Part shown: positions 15,447-18,161 of the stretch, in pieces
How positions within the stretch are numbered: the stretch's first letter is position 1
How the letters are laid out: each line of letters starts with the position of its first letter
NCBI GenBank assembly: GCA_002308875.1
Contig: DBWK01000065.1
Coordinates: 29,479-47,639, forward strand
Reading direction: 5' to 3'
Source of the DNA: Treponema sp. UBA1240
Lineage (GTDB): Bacteria; Spirochaetota; Spirochaetia; Treponematales; Treponemataceae
DNA length: 18,161 nt
The notes under the pieces: model-generated
Database searches by the model: none
What the model saw: only the letters and a program-made list of their open reading frames with translations
Told to the model about the DNA's origin: nothing
Translations under genes and position numbers: made by a program

Positions 15447-15746
15447 CTACAGATGTTTTGACTTAAAGTCCTCAAGAACTCTTTTAAAAACACTGTTTTC
15501 CTTTTTAAGCTCACGTGAACCACGGGTGATTTTGCACAAACTCATTTTGAATATCCGTGCAATTTCGCGCTGGGTTGTACCCTTATCAATTTCCCTGACC
15601 AAAAGCCAGCGGTTACCGATATCTGCGAATTCCGCTTCTGTCAGCAAACTTGCAAGAAATTCCTTCATAAGTCCGGCATTTTGAATATCTGAGAGAGCAA
15701 CACAGAGTTCATCAATGCCTTTTTTTGTTTCTTCAGTGTATTCCAT
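15447..15746 (-). CDS. TrpR-family transcriptional repressor-like protein
   Basis: A 99-residue, all-helical protein of the Trp repressor superfamily. LLTEAEFADIGNRW (34-47) matches the helix before the DNA-binding part of TrpR, and TTQREIARIFKMSLCKITRG (57-76) is its helix-turn-helix. By hand alignment to E. coli TrpR as I remember it, Thr44, Arg54 and Arg84, which contact tryptophan, correspond to Thr36, Arg46 and Arg75 here, while Thr81 and Ser88 become Lys72 and Glu79. It may therefore bind tryptophan or a related ligand, or belong to the ligand-free YerC-like branch. No tryptophan genes lie nearby. ATG 15746 has no Shine-Dalgarno and appears leaderless. It lies 54 bases downstream of tatD on the same strand but has its own promoter and a strong terminator. 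Confidence 0.87.
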   Translation of the reverse strand: MEYTEETKKGIDELCVALSDIQNAGLMKEFLASLLTEAEFADIGNRWLLVREIDKGTTQREIARIFKMSLCKITRGSRELKKENSVFKRVLEDFKSKHL

Positions 15747-15753
15747 ATATAAA

Positions 15754-15782
15754 AATATACTATCTTAAATAGAATCTGTAAA
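15754..15782 (-). promoter_or_regulatory. Promoter and possible operator of the TrpR-like gene
   Basis: On the minus strand, TTTACA (15782-15777), a 17-bp spacer and TATATT (15759-15754) each match consensus at 5/6. The start is expected at about 15747, one base from the ATG. An imperfect 19-bp palindrome, ATTCTATTTAAGATAGTAT, covers 15775-15757 and fills the spacer, reaching into the -10; it is a candidate autoregulatory operator. Confidence 0.5.
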
Positions 15783-15800
15783 TATATAATTTCTTCAAAA

Positions 15801-16643
15801 TTACATATTTAGGGAATTTGTTTTGAAAAAATCATTGGCGTTTGCGGTAACCGCAAGATTAAGTTCCTGTGCACTAATACCCATTGCTGAAGCAATAAAA
15901 TCATAGGTATGTGAGATTAAAAGCGGGGTATTTGTCTGCCCCCTGCATGGAACAGGTGCCATATAAGGCGAATCCGTTTCAACAAAAAGCCTGTCTCTCG
16001 GAATGTAGTTTATCAGCTTGCGGCTTTCTTCCTGCCGGCTTTTGCCGCCGAATGTTATAGAACCGCAAAGTGAAATATAGTAACCTGCGTCCAAAAACGC
16101 ACCGGCTTCCTTTGTGCCGTATGAAAAACAGTGAATAACAACCTTTTCCCAGCCTGAGTTTTTAAGAATGCGGTACGTACAGTCAAAGTCATCCCGCGAG
16201 TGAACAATCAGCGGAAGATTCAGCTGCCTGGCAAGTTCAATCTGCGCGGCAAAAAGTTCGTCTTCATTATGCAAAAAAGCCTGACCCTTGTCAGACGTGT
16301 TATAGTGGCGGTCAACTCCGCATTCGCCAATGGCACAGAGATGAGTGTTTTTCTGCTCCAATGCCGGTTTTATGCAGTTTTTCAGAGTCTCAACGGACTG
16401 TGCGGGATTTGCAATGTATTCATCGTCCGGCCATATTCCGGCGGAAAAATACAGGTAGTCAAAATCCGGCGAATACTTTTTAACCGTTTCGGAAAACCGC
16501 ATTCTGTTGTTCAAATCGTCGGGACGCGTACCTATATCAACCAAAAAACCGTCCTTTACATCTGAAAGACTTCCGAAAAAATCGTCTATATTAATTCCTG
16601 CTCTTTCCATCGTAAGCAGGTGGCAGTGCGTGTCGGTAAACAT
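15801..16643 (-). CDS. TatD-family metal-dependent hydrolase
   Basis: A 280-residue TIM-barrel amidohydrolase-type protein of the TatD family, reported in other bacteria as metal-dependent nucleases. The metal ligands are all visible: DTHCH (His6, His8), GECGVD (Glu107), VHSRD (His148), IHCFS (His171) and ETDSPYMAP (Asp224). The length is close to the usual 260-280. The open frame extends 32 codons further upstream, but that part runs through the tRNA-Leu gene region on the opposite strand and is not conserved-looking; ATG 16643 gives the classic MFTDTHCH start. No clear Shine-Dalgarno precedes it. It is cytoplasmic, with a specific substrate unknown. It diverges from tRNA-Leu(TAA) with an overlapping promoter. 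Confidence 0.92.
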   Translation of the reverse strand: MFTDTHCHLLTMERAGINIDDFFGSLSDVKDGFLVDIGTRPDDLNNRMRFSETVKKYSPDFDYLYFSAGIWPDDEYIANPAQSVETLKNCIKPALEQKNTHLCAIGECGVDRHYNTSDKGQAFLHNEDELFAAQIELARQLNLPLIVHSRDDFDCTYRILKNSGWEKVVIHCFSYGTKEAGAFLDAGYYISLCGSITFGGKSRQEESRKLINYIPRDRLFVETDSPYMAPVPCRGQTNTPLLISHTYDFIASAMGISAQELNLAVTANANDFFKTNSLNM

Positions 16644-16647
16644 TCTA

Positions 16648-16676
16648 TTGACCAAAGTCCCCCATTTGGATAATAT
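16648..16676 (+). promoter_or_regulatory. Putative promoter of tRNA-Leu(TAA)
   Basis: TTGACC (16648-16653), a 17-bp spacer and TAATAT (16671-16676) predict a start near 16683, about 29 bases before the tRNA. Its -10 overlaps the -10 of the tatD promoter on the opposite strand. Confidence 0.5.
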
Positions 16677-16698
16677 AACCCTGTTGCGGTTGTGTAAA
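16670..16698 (-). promoter_or_regulatory. Putative promoter of tatD
   Basis: On the minus strand, TTTACA (16698-16693), a 17-bp spacer and TATTAT (16675-16670), both 5/6, predict a start near 16663 and a leader of about 20 bases. The shared sequence ATAATAT serves as -10 on both strands. Confidence 0.5.
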
Positions 16699-16711
16699 GC
16701 ACCCGTATACT

Positions 16712-16797
16712 GCCGGGATGGTGGAATAGGTAGACACAAGGGACTTAAAATCCCTCGGCATTCAAACGCCGTGCCAGTTCGATTCTGGTTCCCGGCA
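16712..16797 (+). tRNA. tRNA-Leu (anticodon TAA)
   Basis: The acceptor stem is GCCGGGA (16712-16718) with TCCCGGC (16790-16796), and the discriminator is A16797. The anticodon stem AGGGA/TCCCT encloses CTTAAAA, anticodon TAA, read as leucine UUA. A long variable arm (CGGCATTCAAACGCCG) shows the class II fold. The T-arm is GCCAG/CTGGT. CCA is not encoded. Confidence 0.96.
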
Positions 16798-16799
16798 TG

Positions 16800-16824
16800 A
16801 GCAGCTTGAAAGAGCTGCTTTTTT
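16800..16824 (+). terminator. Rho-independent terminator of tRNA-Leu(TAA)
   Basis: AGCAGCTT (16800-16807) and GAGCTGCT (16812-16819) form an 8-bp stem closed by a T-G pair on a GAAA tetraloop, followed by a six-T run to 16824. It begins three bases after the tRNA and isolates it from grpE. Confidence 0.93.
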
Positions 16825-16856
16825 CGTTTAAACGCAAAAAAAACAATTCAAAACAC

Positions 16857-16885
16857 TTGCCGTTTTAATCTCCGTTTAGTATTTT
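16857..16885 (+). promoter_or_regulatory. Putative grpE promoter
   Basis: TTGCCG (16857-16862), a 17-bp spacer and TATTTT (16880-16885) match consensus at 4/6 each. The expected start is 16892, the A of the ATG. I see no CIRCE inverted repeat (TTAGCACTC-N9-GAGTGCTAA) upstream, so HrcA control is not supported here. Confidence 0.4.
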
Positions 16886-16891
16886 TAAGTT

Positions 16892-17536
16892 ATGAGCAGT
16901 AAAGAAGAAAAGAAAGAAGCAACTGAAGAACAGTTGAAAGAAGAACAGACCGAAGAAACAAAGGCGGCAGAACAGACCGAAAACACAGAAACACAGGAAT
17001 CTGCGCCGGAAGAAAAAAAAGAACTCTCCCTTGAAGAGAAATATGCGGAATTGGAAAAACAGAATGCGGAACTTAAAGATAACTATCTTAGAAAAGTAGC
17101 TGATTTTGATAATTACCGCAAAAGAATGATAAAAGAAAAGCAGGATGCATTTGATTACGCAAATACCGCTATTCTTACGGATCTGGTTGCGATTCTGGAT
17201 GATTTTGACCGCGGCATTACGGCGGCGGAATCAGCAAAGGACGTTTCAACAGTTGTTGACGGAATAAAAATGATTAACAAGCAGATGCACGGCTTTTTGG
17301 ATTCAAAGTACAATCTGACCTGCTACTGCGAAAAAGGGGACGCGTTCGATCCCAATATTCACGAAGCAATTGCCAGTGTTCCTGCTGATGTTGCGGAACC
17401 TGTATGTGCCGAAGTTTATCTGAAAGGATACAAACTTAAAGACCGCGTTATTCGTCCCGCAAAGGTTATGGTACACATGCCGGGCGGCGAAAGCGTAAAG
17501 GATGATTCTTCCGCGGAAGAATCTGCTGAAAACTAA
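16892..17536 (+). CDS. grpE: Nucleotide exchange factor GrpE
   Basis: A 214-residue co-chaperone that releases ADP from DnaK. The first 50 residues are a Glu/Gln/Thr-rich, disordered-looking tail. A long helix follows (about 48-100) with the family core LRKVADFDNYRKRM (76-89), then the DFDRGI motif near 113. The C-terminal beta domain has GDAFDPNIHEAI, GYKLKDRVIRPAKVMV. An acidic tail ends the protein. There is no Shine-Dalgarno before ATG 16892, and the transcript is probably leaderless. The gene is followed after 29 bases by dnaK in the same direction, as usual for this chaperone pair. Confidence 0.96.
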   Translation: MSSKEEKKEATEEQLKEEQTEETKAAEQTENTETQESAPEEKKELSLEEKYAELEKQNAELKDNYLRKVADFDNYRKRMIKEKQDAFDYANTAILTDLVAILDDFDRGITAAESAKDVSTVVDGIKMINKQMHGFLDSKYNLTCYCEKGDAFDPNIHEAIASVPADVAEPVCAEVYLKGYKLKDRVIRPAKVMVHMPGGESVKDDSSAEESAEN

Positions 17537-17565
17537 AGTAATTTGTTTTATATAGGAGAAAAATT

Positions 17566-18161
17566 ATGGGAAAGATTATTGGTATTGACTTGGGAACAAC
17601 AAACTCTTGTGTTGCAGTTATGGAAGGCGGTGAACCTGTTGTTATCCAGAACTCAGAAGGCGGAAGAACAACACCGTCTATCGTAGGTTTTACTGCAAAA
17701 GGCGAGCGCATTGTCGGTCAGCCTGCTAAAAACCAGATGATTACAAATCCTGAAAATACAGTTTATTCTATCAAACGTTTTATCGGACACCGTTACAGTG
17801 AACTTACAGGCGAAGCAAAGCTTGTACCGTATCATGTAACAGACCACGGCGAAGACGTTCGTATCGACATAAACGGCAAACCGTATTCTCCTCAGGAAAT
17901 CAGCGCATTCATTCTGCAAAAGATGAAGAAAACAGCCGAAGACTACCTCGGCGAAACAGTTACCGAAGCAGTTATTACTGTTCCGGCATATTTTAACGAT
18001 GCACAGCGTCAGGCAACAAAAGACGCAGGTAAAATCGCCGGTCTCGAAGTAAAACGTATAATCAACGAACCTACAGCCGCTTCTCTGGCTTACGGATTCA
18101 ACAAGGATCAGGCAAAAGAAAAGCTTATTGCCGTTTATGACCTTGGTGGCGGTACATTCGA
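17566..18161 (+). CDS. dnaK: Molecular chaperone DnaK, N-terminal part (runs off the right edge)
   Basis: The first 198 residues of Hsp70 are present; the frame is open to the window end. The phosphate-1 motif IGIDLGTTNSCVAVM (5-19) starts the ATPase domain. GGRTTPSIVGF, VITVPAYFNDAQRQATKDAG and NEPTAASLAYG follow, and the window ends in the phosphate-2 motif DLGGGTF (192-198). AGGAG (17553-17557) precedes ATG 17566 at normal spacing, in contrast to grpE. It is most likely co-transcribed with grpE. Confidence 0.98.
   Translation, partial: MGKIIGIDLGTTNSCVAVMEGGEPVVIQNSEGGRTTPSIVGFTAKGERIVGQPAKNQMITNPENTVYSIKRFIGHRYSELTGEAKLVPYHVTDHGEDVRIDINGKPYSPQEISAFILQKMKKTAEDYLGETVTEAVITVPAYFNDAQRQATKDAGKIAGLEVKRIINEPTAASLAYGFNKDQAKEKLIAVYDLGGGTF

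Noticed and set aside
16648..16665. Six-residue reading frame (MGDFGQ) upstream of tatD on the minus strand
   Set aside because: It could be a leader peptide, but it is too short to support, has no ribosome-binding site and depends on an unproven transcript start.
16644..16739. 32-codon N-terminal extension of tatD
   Set aside because: It runs into the tRNA-Leu gene on the other strand and across the putative tatD promoter; the TatD motif begins right at ATG 16643.
16825..16834. Perfect palindrome CGTTTAAACG before grpE
   Set aside because: Ten-base palindromes are expected many times by chance in 18 kb; nothing else marks it as an operator.
1..18161. Mobile elements, CRISPR arrays, phage or defence genes
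   Set aside because: Checked by eye on both strands: no transposase or integrase motifs, no regularly spaced repeats, no target-site duplications next to the three tRNAs.

Overview
The window reads as ordinary chromosome of a spirochete, most likely Treponema or a close relative. The reasons are protein style and gene order (phoH - 7TM-HD hydrolase - ybeY - corC/tlyC-like - TPR protein), a Cache-type chemoreceptor, a PP(i)-type pyruvate phosphate dikinase and a moderate-GC, AT-rich-intergenic sequence. This is inference from memory of the families; no database was searched. I see no insertion sequence, integrase, phage gene, CRISPR array or attachment site.

Layout. 1-323 (-): the N-terminal part of an unidentified lipoprotein. 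496-569 (+): tRNA-Pro(GGG), enclosed in a long leader/trailer helix. 684-6596 (+): a tight five-gene operon, phoH, pgpH-like, ybeY, corC/tlyC-like, then an exported TPR protein; adjacent genes overlap or lie within a few bases. It joins RNA maturation (PhoH/YbeZ, YbeY) to cyclic-dinucleotide turnover (the HD hydrolase) and a CBS protein. 6639-6722 (+): tRNA-Leu(CAG). 6728-9274 (-): DEAH-box HrpA-like helicase, convergent with that tRNA. 9416-12088 (+): pyruvate phosphate dikinase, followed by a strong terminator. 12205-13497 (+): membrane SpoIIE/RsbU-type phosphatase. 13569-15380 (+): methyl-accepting chemotaxis protein. 15447-15746 (-): TrpR-family repressor-like protein. 15801-16643 (-): TatD-family hydrolase. 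16712-16797 (+): tRNA-Leu(TAA) with its own terminator. 16892-18161 (+): grpE and the start of dnaK.

The most interesting signal is in the promoters, not in a new gene system. Five genes that begin transcripts (phoH, the helicase, the SpoIIE-type phosphatase, the TrpR-like gene and grpE) have no Shine-Dalgarno sequence. Each has a -35/-10 pair with an exact 17-bp spacer whose predicted transcription start falls on, or within one base of, the start codon, so they look like leaderless mRNAs. For phoH this implies that the obvious TTG start (648) is really the -35 box and that translation starts at GTG 684. By contrast ppdK, the chemoreceptor, dnaK, the lipoprotein gene and genes inside the operon have recognisable AAGG/AGGAG sites. 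Two divergent gene pairs (helicase/ppdK and tatD/tRNA-Leu) have promoters that physically overlap on opposite strands. All promoter statements are read by eye from the consensus and need 5'-end mapping.

No stretch longer than about 300 bases lacks a gene; the largest gap is 324-495.
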